Assembly (NCBI GenBank): GCA_964524755.1
Contig: CAZGDR010000047.1
Location: 1-12,262 of the forward strand
Direction: 5' to 3'
Origin: JAQVOO01 sp964524755
GTDB lineage: Bacteria; Spirochaetota; Spirochaetia; Sphaerochaetales; Sphaerochaetaceae
Length of the DNA: 12,262 nucleotides
This document shows, piece after piece, positions 1 to 7,268 of the stretch. The position numbers and the translations under genes are program-made. Position 1 is the first letter of the stretch, and each line of letters opens with the position of its first letter. Below the pieces are notes generated by a model, which searched no databases, had not been told where the DNA came from, and saw only the letters and a list, made by a program, of their open reading frames with translations.

Positions 1-294
1 AACCTTACCATCTATACAGTCGCCACCAACCCCCCACTCCTTTTGGTATTGGTCATTTCTATAATCGAGACTAGGCTCGCCCCATACACACCTTTTGTGT
101 GCATAAAAGGCTTCGGCATGGTGGTTACCAAACACAAAGTAGAAAGGTTTGTTTAATGAGGAAACGATAAATTCATAATACTTAAGAGGTAAATCACCAG
201 CGGAAATAATTAAATCTACAGATCCATAACGATCAGCAACGTTTACTGAATACACTAAAGGATCTCTCGAATCGGCAATGCAGAGGATTTTCAT
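1..294 (-). CDS. Metallophosphoesterase, N-terminal part (cut by window edge)
   Basis: Reading the minus strand from the ATG at 294 gives 98 codons with no stop, running off the left edge. The protein begins MKILCIADSRDP and continues with DLIISAGDL (residues about 43-51) and FYFVFGNHH (about 67-75). This is the order of the first metal-binding motifs of calcineurin-like phosphoesterases (D-x-H, GD, GNH), which use two metal ions to hydrolyse phosphoesters. The usual D-x-H appears here as D-S-R, so the histidine ligand is absent. I recall similar spirochaetal proteins with this motif altered, but cannot verify it. The start lies 2 bases after the TGA of the upstream dehydrogenase gene, with no clear Shine-Dalgarno sequence, suggesting translational coupling at the distal end of the nucleoside operon. 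A GTG at 300 is a possible alternative start. The substrate cannot be named. Confidence 0.75.
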   Translation of the reverse strand, partial: MKILCIADSRDPLVYSVNVADRYGSVDLIISAGDLPLKYYEFIVSSLNKPFYFVFGNHHAEAFYAHKRCVWGEPSLDYRNDQYQKEWGVGGDCIDGKV

Positions 295-296
295 GA

Positions 297-1058
297 TCAC
301 ATCATACCATATCCACCATCAGCTGTAACTATTTCACCCGTCATGGCCTGTGAAGCTGGAGAGGATAGAAAACAGACGAGTGAAGCAATATCTTCAGGCT
401 TTACCAGTTGTTTCAAAGCCGCCCGTTGTTCATAGGCGTCTACTAAATCAGGAGCATTCTCGCGCAGTTGCGCAGCATCGATCAGCCCTGGCGCTACAGC
501 ATTGACCCGTATTCCATAAGGCGCATATTCCTTGGCTAAAGAACGGGTATAAGCAGCAACAGCTCCTTTGGACGCATCATAATGGGCGGTACCACCAAAG
601 CCAGGCCGAAAAGCATTAATACTACAAATATTTACAACCGTCCCTTTTGTCGCTTGCAAAAAAGGAAGTGTTAATCGGCACACTCGCCAAATACCTTTTA
701 TATTGACATCCATGACGGTATCCCATTGCTCTTCTGGTAAATCAGATTGCAATGAACTTGTAAAAACTCCGGCATTGTTAATGATACTATCGAAGCTATC
801 AAATTGTGCTATGCAAGCATCAATCGAAGCGGCTAATCCCTCTTCATCACGCACATCACCCCTAAGTGCAATAGCCTCCACGCCATCGAGGCAAGATAGT
901 CGCTCAGCCAACTTTTGGGTTTTATTCTGTGATGTTGGCGATCCATATAAGAGGGCAACAGAAACTCCCTGCAGTGCTAAAGCAGTAGCAATTGCACCAC
1001 CAAGATTTCCCGAAGCTCCGGTCACCAGAGCTTTCTTTCCCCGTAATTCAAAATCCAT
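297..1058 (-). CDS. Short-chain dehydrogenase/reductase (SDR), FabG-like
   Basis: A 253-residue classical SDR, the normal length for the family. It shows the dinucleotide-binding TGASGNLG at residues 13-20, NNAG at 94-97, and the full catalytic tetrad N119, S146, Y160 and K164 (YDASK at 160-164). The PG at 190-191 and the GEIVTADGGYGM C-terminus are also typical of FabG-like oxidoreductases. Such enzymes are cytoplasmic and reduce or oxidise carbonyl/hydroxyl groups with NAD(P)(H); the sequence does not reveal the substrate. The start is supported by AGGAG five bases upstream of the ATG, in the 8-base gap after the cupin stop. It is the seventh gene of the transporter operon. The neighbouring purine phosphorylase suggests a sugar or nucleoside-derived substrate, but this is only context. 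It could equally be a general 3-oxoacyl-type reductase. Confidence 0.9.
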   Translation of the reverse strand: MDFELRGKKALVTGASGNLGGAIATALALQGVSVALLYGSPTSQNKTQKLAERLSCLDGVEAIALRGDVRDEEGLAASIDACIAQFDSFDSIINNAGVFTSSLQSDLPEEQWDTVMDVNIKGIWRVCRLTLPFLQATKGTVVNICSINAFRPGFGGTAHYDASKGAVAAYTRSLAKEYAPYGIRVNAVAPGLIDAAQLRENAPDLVDAYEQRAALKQLVKPEDIASLVCFLSSPASQAMTGEIVTADGGYGMM

Positions 1059-1066
1059 ACCATCTC

Positions 1067-1555
1067 CTAAGGCGCAAGAAACTCCCTTAATTGGGGATAT
1101 TTTTCAATGAAATTACTATCAGCAAGGGTAAAATCACCCTCATCATACCCCGGGCTCATCATTACCGTACACAGACCATATTCTCCATCGATTAATCTGG
1201 TTCCTTGCCAACATCTAGGCGGAATCACCGATACAGGTGCTCCGCTTGTACCGAACCCCAATATTCGCTTTTCTACTACCCCTGAAGGGAAAACTATAAC
1301 TTGCTCTAAAGAACCTCCCGCAATCCATGACCATACTTCAGAACCTGTTAACTTATGGAGAGCTGAAAATGAACTGGGGGTAACCATATAATAGATTACG
1401 GTGAACAAAGATGCACGAGCCTTAGCAAAAGGTCCCAACGTTTGCGTGGGAACCTTTTGAGCATCTTCGTGGATCTGTCTAAAATATCCACCCTCAACGG
1501 GCAACGGCTCTAAGTTTAACCGCTCAATGACTTCTTTAACTGTCATATTGGCCAT
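1067..1555 (-). CDS. Cupin-fold protein, DUF985 (YML079w-like) family
   Basis: A 162-residue single-domain protein matching the DUF985 cupin family over its whole length. Family hallmarks are EGGYFRQ at 21-27, IYYMV at 54-58, SALHKL..SEVWSW at 64-77 with candidate metal or ligand residues H67 and E73, IPPRCWQG at 111-118 and MSPGYDEGDF at 133-142. These small beta-barrel proteins are structurally related to sugar epimerases and isomerases, but a reaction is not established for the family as far as I know. The ATG at 1555 overlaps the end of the purine nucleoside phosphorylase gene by 13 bases. A second ATG at 1546 (residue 4) would give an ATGA stop-start overlap. Neither has a convincing ribosome binding site, so the start is ambiguous by three codons. 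Tight packing with the phosphorylase hints at a (deoxy)ribose-phosphate or nucleoside ligand, which is inference. Confidence 0.85.
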   Translation of the reverse strand: MANMTVKEVIERLNLEPLPVEGGYFRQIHEDAQKVPTQTLGPFAKARASLFTVIYYMVTPSSFSALHKLTGSEVWSWIAGGSLEQVIVFPSGVVEKRILGFGTSGAPVSVIPPRCWQGTRLIDGEYGLCTVMMSPGYDEGDFTLADSNFIEKYPQLREFLAP

Positions 1556-2373
1556 ACTTCAGTAATGGCCTGAACTAAAGCTATGAAAGAAGTTTTTACA
1601 CGTTGTCCAGTCTCTAATACCTCTGCATGGTTCAGAGGTTGTTCAAGAATTCCCGCGGCCATATTAGTGAGACAAGAGATTCCTAGCACTTTCATGCCGG
1701 CGTGACGGGCAGCGATGACCTCCGGTACTGTGGACATACCGACTGCATCAGCTCCACAGGCACGTGCAAAACGCACCTCGGCTGGAGTCTCAAAAGAGGG
1801 GCCCGTGAATAACTGATAGACCCCTTCGCGTAACACTAATCCTAGCTTCTCCGCCTGTGCACGTGCAACCACTCTCAACGATTCTGCATAAGCGTTACTC
1901 ATATCAAAGAATCGCTCACCTAAAGCCTCAAGATTAGCACCACGCAGAGGATTATCCTCAATCAATTTAAGATGATCACTGATCAGCATAAGATCTCCAA
2001 CTTCCCACCCAGTGTTCACACATCCAGCTGCATTGGTAACGAGCAAGTTCTCGATTCCTAGCAACCGCATCATTTGGACGGGAAACACTACCGTGGTCAT
2101 CCCATACCCTTCGTAGTAGTGAAATCGCCCCTGCATCACTAAAACCCGCTTACCACCTAGTTGCCCAGCAACTAGACGACCAGCGTGTCCTTTAACCGTA
2201 GACGTGGGGAAGTGAGGAATATCACCATAAGGAACAGCGACCGCATGTTCCAACTCATTGGCCAGTTCTCCAAGGCCAGAGCCTAAGATCATCCCAATCA
2301 CAACCGGCTCTGCTCCTATGTGCTTCTTTACATATTCAGCAGCTTCATGTAGCTGCTTCATTCTTTCTTTCAT
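1543..2373 (-). CDS. punA: Purine nucleoside phosphorylase, trimeric (type I, PunA-like)
   Basis: A 276-residue protein of the low-molecular-weight, trimeric purine nucleoside phosphorylase family. This cytoplasmic enzyme cleaves purine (deoxy)nucleosides with phosphate, giving free base and (deoxy)ribose-1-phosphate. Visible motifs are GSGLG at 31-35 and KGHAG at 61-65 (phosphate-site histidine H63), MQGRFHYYEGY at 80-90, TNAAG at 113-117, GPSFETPAE at 191-199 (E195/E199 region binding the base), GADAVGMSTVPE at 207-218, and LTNMAAG at 235-241. The asparagine N237 corresponds to the residue that favours 6-oxopurines (inosine, guanosine) in this family. NHAEVL at 248-253 is also conserved. 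The start is set by GAGGAG about seven bases upstream of the ATG. It sits 18 bases after the second permease and overlaps the cupin gene, so import and phosphorolysis are co-expressed. Whether the organism prefers ribo- or deoxynucleosides cannot be told. Confidence 0.93.
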   Translation of the reverse strand: MKERMKQLHEAAEYVKKHIGAEPVVIGMILGSGLGELANELEHAVAVPYGDIPHFPTSTVKGHAGRLVAGQLGGKRVLVMQGRFHYYEGYGMTTVVFPVQMMRLLGIENLLVTNAAGCVNTGWEVGDLMLISDHLKLIEDNPLRGANLEALGERFFDMSNAYAESLRVVARAQAEKLGLVLREGVYQLFTGPSFETPAEVRFARACGADAVGMSTVPEVIAARHAGMKVLGISCLTNMAAGILEQPLNHAEVLETGQRVKTSFIALVQAITEVWPI

Positions 2374-2391
2374 TGTAAACTCCTCATCTAC

Positions 2392-3417
2392 CTAGAAAGG
2401 TTCGCCTATGGCCTTAGGTGCTGCCGACCGTTTAGAGAAGGCAACGAGCGCAAGTAGTGTTACGACATAGGGGAATACTTTAAATATCACGGGTGGGATC
2501 ACTCCCATCTGTGGGATAACCTGCGACACGTTAGCAATAGTAGTTGCAGTTCCAAAGAAGAAGGTTGCCCCTAAAATACCTAGCGGTTTCCATTGCCCGA
2601 AAATCAAGGCTGCTATCGACAAGAACCCTAGTCCGGCTACAGTACCATTGAATTCTCCTGAATAGGTAATTAAAATAATACTTCCACCCAATCCAGCTAA
2701 AGCTCCCGACATCCCTACCCCGAAATAACGCATCTTATAGACATTGACTCCAGCGGAAGCAACTGCCGAGGGGTGCTCTCCACAAGCTCGCAGGCGCAGA
2801 CCAAAAGAGGTCTTATATAAGAGAAACCATGAGGCTCCCCATACTACCAGTGCTACCCAGGTACTCCAATAGGTTTGCGTGAAGAACAACGTCCCAATTC
2901 CTGGTATGTTAGATAACACAGGGATATCACGGCGTACAATACCTAACATAATTCGTATATTACCACTACCGGCAATCGTCCGGGCTAAATAAACTGTAAC
3001 CGCGCTGGCCAACATATTAATTGCCGTCCCACTAATTACTTGGTCAGCTTTGAGATTAATTGAGGCAAAGGCGTGTAACATAGAAAACACAGCCCCAGCG
3101 ATAACCCCAGCTAACAAACCTAACGGCAAGGCCATAGTATAGGAAATATTTTCGGTGAATCGAATGGTTAAAGCTGAAGCAAAATAACCGACCAACATTA
3201 ACCCTTCTAGCCCAAGGTTAGTTACTCCACTACGCTCACTGTACAACCCTCCCAAAGCAGTCACTAGCAAAGGAATCGTATAGGCAATAGCGTAAGGGAG
3301 AATTAACCGTGCCAGATGGTTGAGAGAGAGTAGCGCTAATACTATTAAACCCACTACGATATATATACCAATCCAGAGAGGACTGGTGAATGTATCCCTA
3401 AGTTTCTGGCTATTCAT
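2392..3417 (-). CDS. Nucleoside ABC transporter permease, second subunit (PnrE/YufQ/NupQ-like)
   Basis: A 341-residue, very hydrophobic inner-membrane protein of the BPD_transp_2 family, the second of two different permeases expected to form a heterodimeric channel. The stretch GLYSERSGVTNLGLEGLMLVG (57-77, key residues SERSG and NLG.EG) and the cytoplasmic loop with TSFGLRLRACGE at 203-214 are typical of the second permease of BMP-linked nucleoside importers. Its order after a longer permease matches that type. About nine or ten hydrophobic helices can be seen, for example near 16-30, 72-86, 95-115, 128-146, 185-201, 232-252, 264-290 and 308-327. The ATG overlaps the preceding permease stop by 8 bases; a purine-rich GAGGGGG sequence precedes it. 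Substrate assignment to nucleosides rests on the operon. Riboflavin-type importers (RfuCD) share the same fold and cannot be excluded from this gene alone. Confidence 0.9.
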   Translation of the reverse strand: MNSQKLRDTFTSPLWIGIYIVVGLIVLALLSLNHLARLILPYAIAYTIPLLVTALGGLYSERSGVTNLGLEGLMLVGYFASALTIRFTENISYTMALPLGLLAGVIAGAVFSMLHAFASINLKADQVISGTAINMLASAVTVYLARTIAGSGNIRIMLGIVRRDIPVLSNIPGIGTLFFTQTYWSTWVALVVWGASWFLLYKTSFGLRLRACGEHPSAVASAGVNVYKMRYFGVGMSGALAGLGGSIILITYSGEFNGTVAGLGFLSIAALIFGQWKPLGILGATFFFGTATTIANVSQVIPQMGVIPPVIFKVFPYVVTLLALVAFSKRSAAPKAIGEPF

Positions 3418-4522
3418 GGTCCACCCCCTCGCTACTCATTTGGTCTTGTTCATGCTCAAGTAGAGCTTTGGCCTTAGAGCGCCTCCCTACAGCATCCCAA
3501 AATCGTTTAAACAGGACACTCGTGGCAGTAAAGTAGATAATGGTAGCAATGATTGTATCAGCAATTTCTGGAGGTACATCGGTCATGGCGTTCATAAACC
3601 CCTTGCCTGACTGCAAAATTCCAAAAAAGAGGGCCGAGAAAAGCACCCCGATAGGATTGCTGGCTCCAAGAAGAGCCACTGCAATACCATCGAATCCCAT
3701 TTGAGGCAAGATCCCAATTTGGATATTACGAGAGTATCCGGTATAGTAGGTCATCCCAGCCAAACCAGCTAACCCCCCTGCAATCATCATTGAAATGATT
3801 ACATTCCGATTCACTTTGATACCAGCATATTCGGCACAGTAGCGATTTGATCCAACTGCTTTTAGTTCAAACCCTAACGTAGTCTTATCAAGAATGAACT
3901 TTAGTATAAAAACGGCAGCAATGGCCACAAAAATACCTAAATTTATATAACCACCCCCAAATAACTTAGTTAACCACGGAGATCGGAGAGTTTGCTCAAT
4001 AGCAATTGAACGTGACTCAGTCTCTAAGGATGGGGCCCTAAGATAGACTGGAACAAAATAATAGACCGACCAATAGGCTATCCAGTTCATCATAATTGTA
4101 GCAACAACTTCATGAACGTTGAACTTTGCCTTTAAGAAACCAGGAATAATACCCCATACAGCACCTCCCAACAGGGCCGCACAAATAATAACAATAAGAT
4201 AGAGAGGGCGTGGAAGGAACACATAATGGGCCACTAAGGTTGCCGCTAAACCACCAATCAGCATTTGTCCAGATGCACCAATATTAAAAAGCCCAGTTTT
4301 GAAGGCAAAAGCTACCGAAAGCCCTACCAACATAAGGGTGATAGCTGTCGCAATCGTATTACCTATGCGTTCCATACTCATGAGGCCACCCCGGAACAAA
4401 TAGTAGAATCCGGTAAAGGGGTTGCTCCCAATAGCTAACATTAATAAGCCACCAGCCACCAATCCAAGAACCACAGCAGAAACTGCAATCAGAAAAGCAT
4501 TACTTTTTATGCGCACTTTCAT
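3410..4522 (-). CDS. Nucleoside ABC transporter permease, first subunit (PnrD/YufP/NupP-like)
   Basis: A 370-residue inner-membrane permease of the BPD_transp_2 family. An N-terminal helix at about 10-31 is followed by SNPFTGFYYLFRG (33-45), then FKTGLFNIGASGQM at 74-87, a conserved segment of the first permease in BMP-linked importers. The ATPase-coupling loop contains TTLGFELKAVGSN at 214-226. Further helices can be seen near 55-74, 106-128, 140-158, 193-211, 242-262, 276-302 and 320-338. The C-terminus is hydrophilic and charged (about 345-370). The ATG overlaps the ATPase stop in a four-base ATGA arrangement and has a perfect AAGGAGG seven bases upstream, inside the ATPase gene. Together with the ATPase and the second permease it forms the membrane core of the importer; the binding protein delivers the nucleoside from the periplasm. 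Confidence 0.9.
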   Translation of the reverse strand: MKVRIKSNAFLIAVSAVVLGLVAGGLLMLAIGSNPFTGFYYLFRGGLMSMERIGNTIATAITLMLVGLSVAFAFKTGLFNIGASGQMLIGGLAATLVAHYVFLPRPLYLIVIICAALLGGAVWGIIPGFLKAKFNVHEVVATIMMNWIAYWSVYYFVPVYLRAPSLETESRSIAIEQTLRSPWLTKLFGGGYINLGIFVAIAAVFILKFILDKTTLGFELKAVGSNRYCAEYAGIKVNRNVIISMMIAGGLAGLAGMTYYTGYSRNIQIGILPQMGFDGIAVALLGASNPIGVLFSALFFGILQSGKGFMNAMTDVPPEIADTIIATIIYFTATSVLFKRFWDAVGRRSKAKALLEHEQDQMSSEGVDHE

Positions 4523-6039
4523 AATGCAGCCTCCTTGGTTTTCACGCCTGCCATCATGAGACCGATCTCTTCCTCGTTGGTCTGACTCGTTTGAACAATA
4601 TCGATTAATTCACCGCTGTTCATTACCGCAATGCGATCCGAAAGGTTAAAAACTTCATCAAGCTCAAATGAAACGAGTAGAATAGCTTTACCGCTATCGC
4701 GGTGTTCCACTAACCGTTTATGAATGTACTCTATCGCACCTACATCGAGACCTCGCGTCGGCTGAACGGCAATAATGATATCGGGACCTAACGCCATTTC
4801 ACGACCTACGATGGCTTTTTGTTGATTTCCTCCTGAGAGTTTACCAGCCAACGAAAAAATGCCTTCTCCTGAACGAACATCAAAAGCATCACTGATCTTT
4901 TGAGCATGCTCATCAATCACTTTTTGATTTAATATTCCTCGGTGGCTAAATGGTTCTCGATAGAATTCTTTAATGACCATATTAGTACTAAGAGATGAAG
5001 CCATAATTAAACCACGCTTTTGCCGATCTTCAGGAATATGCCCTAAACCAGCCTCATTGCGTTCTTTAATAGAGGCATGTGTTATCTCCTCGCCATTAAT
5101 CCATACAGAACCCGAGACTACGTCACGTAATCCTGTAATCGCTTCGACTAACTCAGATTGTCCGTTCCCATCAACTCCCGCAATTCCCACTATCTCACCA
5201 GCACAAACTTGTAATGAAAAATCCTTGACAGCCAGTAACTTTTTCACATTCTGCACAGTAAGATTTTTCACCTCAAGGATGGGTTTTCCTGGGCTCATAG
5301 CTTCTTTTTCCACAGTAAAGTTGACTGGTCTTCCTACCATCATCGAGGCCATTTTAGCTTGAGTGGTAGATGCCACATCTACCACATCTACCATCTGCCC
5401 CTTCCTTATAATGGTGCATCGATCAGCAACTGCCTTGATTTCATGTAACTTATGGGTAATGAGAATAATGGATTTGCCCTCTTTGATCATGTTCCGCATG
5501 ATTTGCATGAGTTCATCAATCTCTTGGGGAGTAAGAACCGAAGTGGGTTCGTCAAAGATCAAAATTTCTGCATCGCGATAGAGCATCTTTAGAATTTCTA
5601 CCCGCTGTTGCATCCCAACAGTAATATCTTCAATTACTGAATTTGGATTAATACTGAGTCCATACTGTTCAGATAAAGCTTGAATTTTCTTAGCGGCGTC
5701 TTTTCTGTTGAGAACAAACCCACCCTCTTTCCCAAGAATAATATTCTCGGTGACGGTAAAATTTTGCACCAATTGAAAGTGTTGGTGAACCATCCCTATG
5801 CCTAAATCGTTGGCATCATTAGGAGATGCTATACGCACTTCCTTACCGTGCACTTTGATGATTCCTCGATCTGGATGGTATAACCCAAACAAGATACTCA
5901 TCAAAGTTGATTTACCAGCACCATTCTCACCAAGAATAGCATGAATCTCACCTTTTTCTACCTGCAACGTAATATTATCGTTAGCTACAATACCGGGAAA
6001 TTCTTTGCGAATATTCAACATTTCTATAACATGACTCAT
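4519..6039 (-). CDS. Nucleoside ABC transporter ATP-binding protein, two NBDs (PnrC/YufO/NupO-like)
   Basis: A 506-residue cytoplasmic ATPase made of two fused nucleotide-binding domains. Domain 1 has Walker A GENGAGKST at 37-45, a Q-loop near HQHFQL at 85-90, a degenerate signature VGMQQR at 141-146, Walker B ILIFDEPTS at 159-167 and the H-loop H196. Domain 2 has an atypical Walker A (GVDGNGQSE at 288-296, no lysine), an intact LSGGNQQK at 401-408, an altered Walker B (AVQPTRGLD at 424-432) and serine instead of the H-loop histidine (S457). Asymmetric domains of this kind are usual for carbohydrate/nucleoside-type importers, so only one ATP site is probably fully active. The start at 6039 (MSHVIEML) was preferred over an in-frame ATG at 6078 because AAGGAGG lies ten bases upstream and the family begins here. 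A stem-loop separates it from the binding-protein gene. Confidence 0.93.
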   Translation of the reverse strand: MSHVIEMLNIRKEFPGIVANDNITLQVEKGEIHAILGENGAGKSTLMSILFGLYHPDRGIIKVHGKEVRIASPNDANDLGIGMVHQHFQLVQNFTVTENIILGKEGGFVLNRKDAAKKIQALSEQYGLSINPNSVIEDITVGMQQRVEILKMLYRDAEILIFDEPTSVLTPQEIDELMQIMRNMIKEGKSIILITHKLHEIKAVADRCTIIRKGQMVDVVDVASTTQAKMASMMVGRPVNFTVEKEAMSPGKPILEVKNLTVQNVKKLLAVKDFSLQVCAGEIVGIAGVDGNGQSELVEAITGLRDVVSGSVWINGEEITHASIKERNEAGLGHIPEDRQKRGLIMASSLSTNMVIKEFYREPFSHRGILNQKVIDEHAQKISDAFDVRSGEGIFSLAGKLSGGNQQKAIVGREMALGPDIIIAVQPTRGLDVGAIEYIHKRLVEHRDSGKAILLVSFELDEVFNLSDRIAVMNSGELIDIVQTSQTNEEEIGLMMAGVKTKEAAL

Positions 6040-6040
6040 T

Positions 6041-6056
6041 AGGCGTTCGCCTCCTT
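6041..6056 (-). promoter_or_regulatory. Shine-Dalgarno overlapping a short inverted repeat before the ABC ATPase gene
   Basis: On the minus strand AAGGAGG (6056 to 6050) precedes the ATPase ATG by ten bases. It runs into the perfect palindrome AGGCGAACGCCT (6052 to 6041), so three SD bases are shared with the palindrome. Immediately upstream, CCTC-AAG-GAGG could form an alternative tiny hairpin with the SD itself. The SD decides the start at 6039. Any regulatory role of the small repeats is speculative because the stems are only four base pairs. Confidence 0.5.
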
Positions 6057-6101
6057 GAGGGCGCGGTCTATTCCGCACATTAATTTTACCTAGATTTATA
6101 G

Positions 6102-6123
6102 AGAGCCGCCCTCAGGCGGCTCT
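6102..6123 (-). terminator. Stem-loop between binding-protein and ATPase genes (processing/attenuation type)
   Basis: A perfect 9-bp stem (6102-6110 with 6115-6123, five of the nine pairs forming the GC-rich core GCCGCC/GGCGGC) closes a four-base loop. It lies about 30 bases after the stop of the binding-protein gene and about 60 bases before the ATPase start. On the minus strand it is followed by CTATAAATCT, not a T-run, so it is unlikely to stop all transcription. Such GC-rich stems behind a binding-protein gene typically protect the upstream mRNA end or terminate partially, giving more binding protein than transporter. That role is inferred from position and structure. Confidence 0.65.
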
Positions 6124-6154
6124 TGTGTAGTCGTTACAAATTTACACGCCAAAC

Positions 6155-7234
6155 CTATTTAAACAGACCACCTTCTGGTGAATCTGCAACAGCGATAGCA
6201 CCACTCTTAAGTTTACCGTATAATTCTTTCACTTTTGCCTCAACATCAGCAGAAAGGTTTGGGTTTTCAACAGGAATTCCAATTCCATCATTTGTAGCGT
6301 CAAGGTGAAGCACTTCTCCACCTGGGAAAGTGCCCGCTAATTCATGTTTAATCATGTCGTAGGAGGCACGATCAAGATATTTCATAGCACTGGTTAAGAT
6401 AATAGATTTGCCGTTTGGAAGAACTCCTTCTGGATACTGGTCAACATCGACACCAACAATCCAGACTTGTTTTCCCGCTGTAGCACGATTTTTAGCTTCG
6501 TTGATTGCACCAACACCAACCCCACCAGCAGCAGCAAAGATTACATTTACACCTCTGTCATACATAGTTGCAGCGAGCTGTTGCCCTGCAGCAATGTTAT
6601 CGAAAGTTCCCTGATAGAGGAAGTTTTGTGAATCCATCCTAATCTTGGTTCCCAAATTTTCATTGGCATACTTGAGCCCTTGCTGCCAACCCCAGTTAAA
6701 CTTCTGAACCGCAGGAACTTCCATTCCTCCGATAAATCCAAAACTACCGCTCTTCATCTGCAATGCAGCAGCTACACCAGCCAAGAAGCCTGACTCATGT
6801 TCGGCCCAATACACTCCAACAACGTTATCTTCAATTCGGAATTCAGAATAATCAGCTGAGTGAGGCTCACCATCAAGAATAACGAACTTTGCATCAGAGT
6901 ATTTATCCTGAGCTTCAAAAATGGTGGTTTCAAATTTAAATCCAGGAGTAATAATAAATTTATAACCAGCATCATAAAGATTACCGATTTCTTTCAGATA
7001 GTCTGCTTCAGTAGTACCTGAAGGTTTCAGATACTTAGCTTCAATCAAGCCCTCGTCCTGAGCTTTTAGAATACCTTCCCAAGTACCTTGGTTAAAAGAT
7101 TTGTCATCAATAGTTCCAGCATCGGTAACCATTCCAACCTTAAGTAATTTCTTTCCTTTGTCTGCTTGGCCTTGTGCAAAAACTACAGAACCAAGTAACA
7201 ACAGTACGCAAAGAACAACAATAAATTTCTTCAT
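6155..7234 (-). CDS. BMP-family periplasmic nucleoside-binding protein (PnrA-like)
   Basis: A 359-residue substrate-binding protein of the basic membrane protein (Bmp/PnrA) family, which captures purine nucleosides for an ABC importer. The start at 7234 was chosen over an in-frame ATG at 7252 because AAGGAG sits seven bases upstream and the protein then begins MKKFIVVL. A signal peptide follows: positive n-region, hydrophobic core at about 4-18, and a likely signal-peptidase I site after FA at residue 20. No cysteine lies at a lipobox position (the only nearby one, C9, is inside the hydrophobic core), so it looks soluble rather than lipidated, unlike many spirochaetal relatives. Family motifs are GMVTDAGTIDDKSFN (34-48), GFIGG (166-170), IFAAAGG (232-238) and GVDVDQYP (261-268). 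It is the first gene of the operon, just after a strong promoter. The purine phosphorylase downstream favours nucleosides over riboflavin as ligand. Confidence 0.92.
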   Translation of the reverse strand: MKKFIVVLCVLLLLGSVVFAQGQADKGKKLLKVGMVTDAGTIDDKSFNQGTWEGILKAQDEGLIEAKYLKPSGTTEADYLKEIGNLYDAGYKFIITPGFKFETTIFEAQDKYSDAKFVILDGEPHSADYSEFRIEDNVVGVYWAEHESGFLAGVAAALQMKSGSFGFIGGMEVPAVQKFNWGWQQGLKYANENLGTKIRMDSQNFLYQGTFDNIAAGQQLAATMYDRGVNVIFAAAGGVGVGAINEAKNRATAGKQVWIVGVDVDQYPEGVLPNGKSIILTSAMKYLDRASYDMIKHELAGTFPGGEVLHLDATNDGIGIPVENPNLSADVEAKVKELYGKLKSGAIAVADSPEGGLFK

Positions 7235-7268
7235 GCGAACGCTCCTTATCATCTAATATGATATCTGT

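Noticed and set aside
703..1391. Plus-strand open frames of 94 and 135 codons opposite the SDR and cupin genes
   Set aside because: They lie antisense to genes with full family motifs, have no recognisable domain and no start signals; they are shadows.
6040..6078. Longer ABC ATPase starting at the ATG at 6078
   Set aside because: The extra 13 residues (rich in R and P) are not family-like, and the perfect AAGGAGG lies just upstream of the ATG at 6039.
6102..6123. Treating the intergenic stem-loop as a complete terminator of the binding-protein gene
   Set aside because: No T-run follows on the minus strand, and no separate promoter was recognised between it and the ATPase gene, so read-through is needed to express the transporter.
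4519..7234. Riboflavin (RfuABCD-type) rather than nucleoside importer
   Set aside because: The fold and order would fit, but the co-transcribed purine nucleoside phosphorylase and nearby deoC/thymidine kinase favour nucleosides. Not formally excluded.
7235..7262. Purine riboswitch in the leader of the nucleoside operon
   Set aside because: With the strong promoter at 7269-7297 the leader is only about 28 bases, too short for any known purine or preQ1 aptamer, and no aptamer-like folding was seen.
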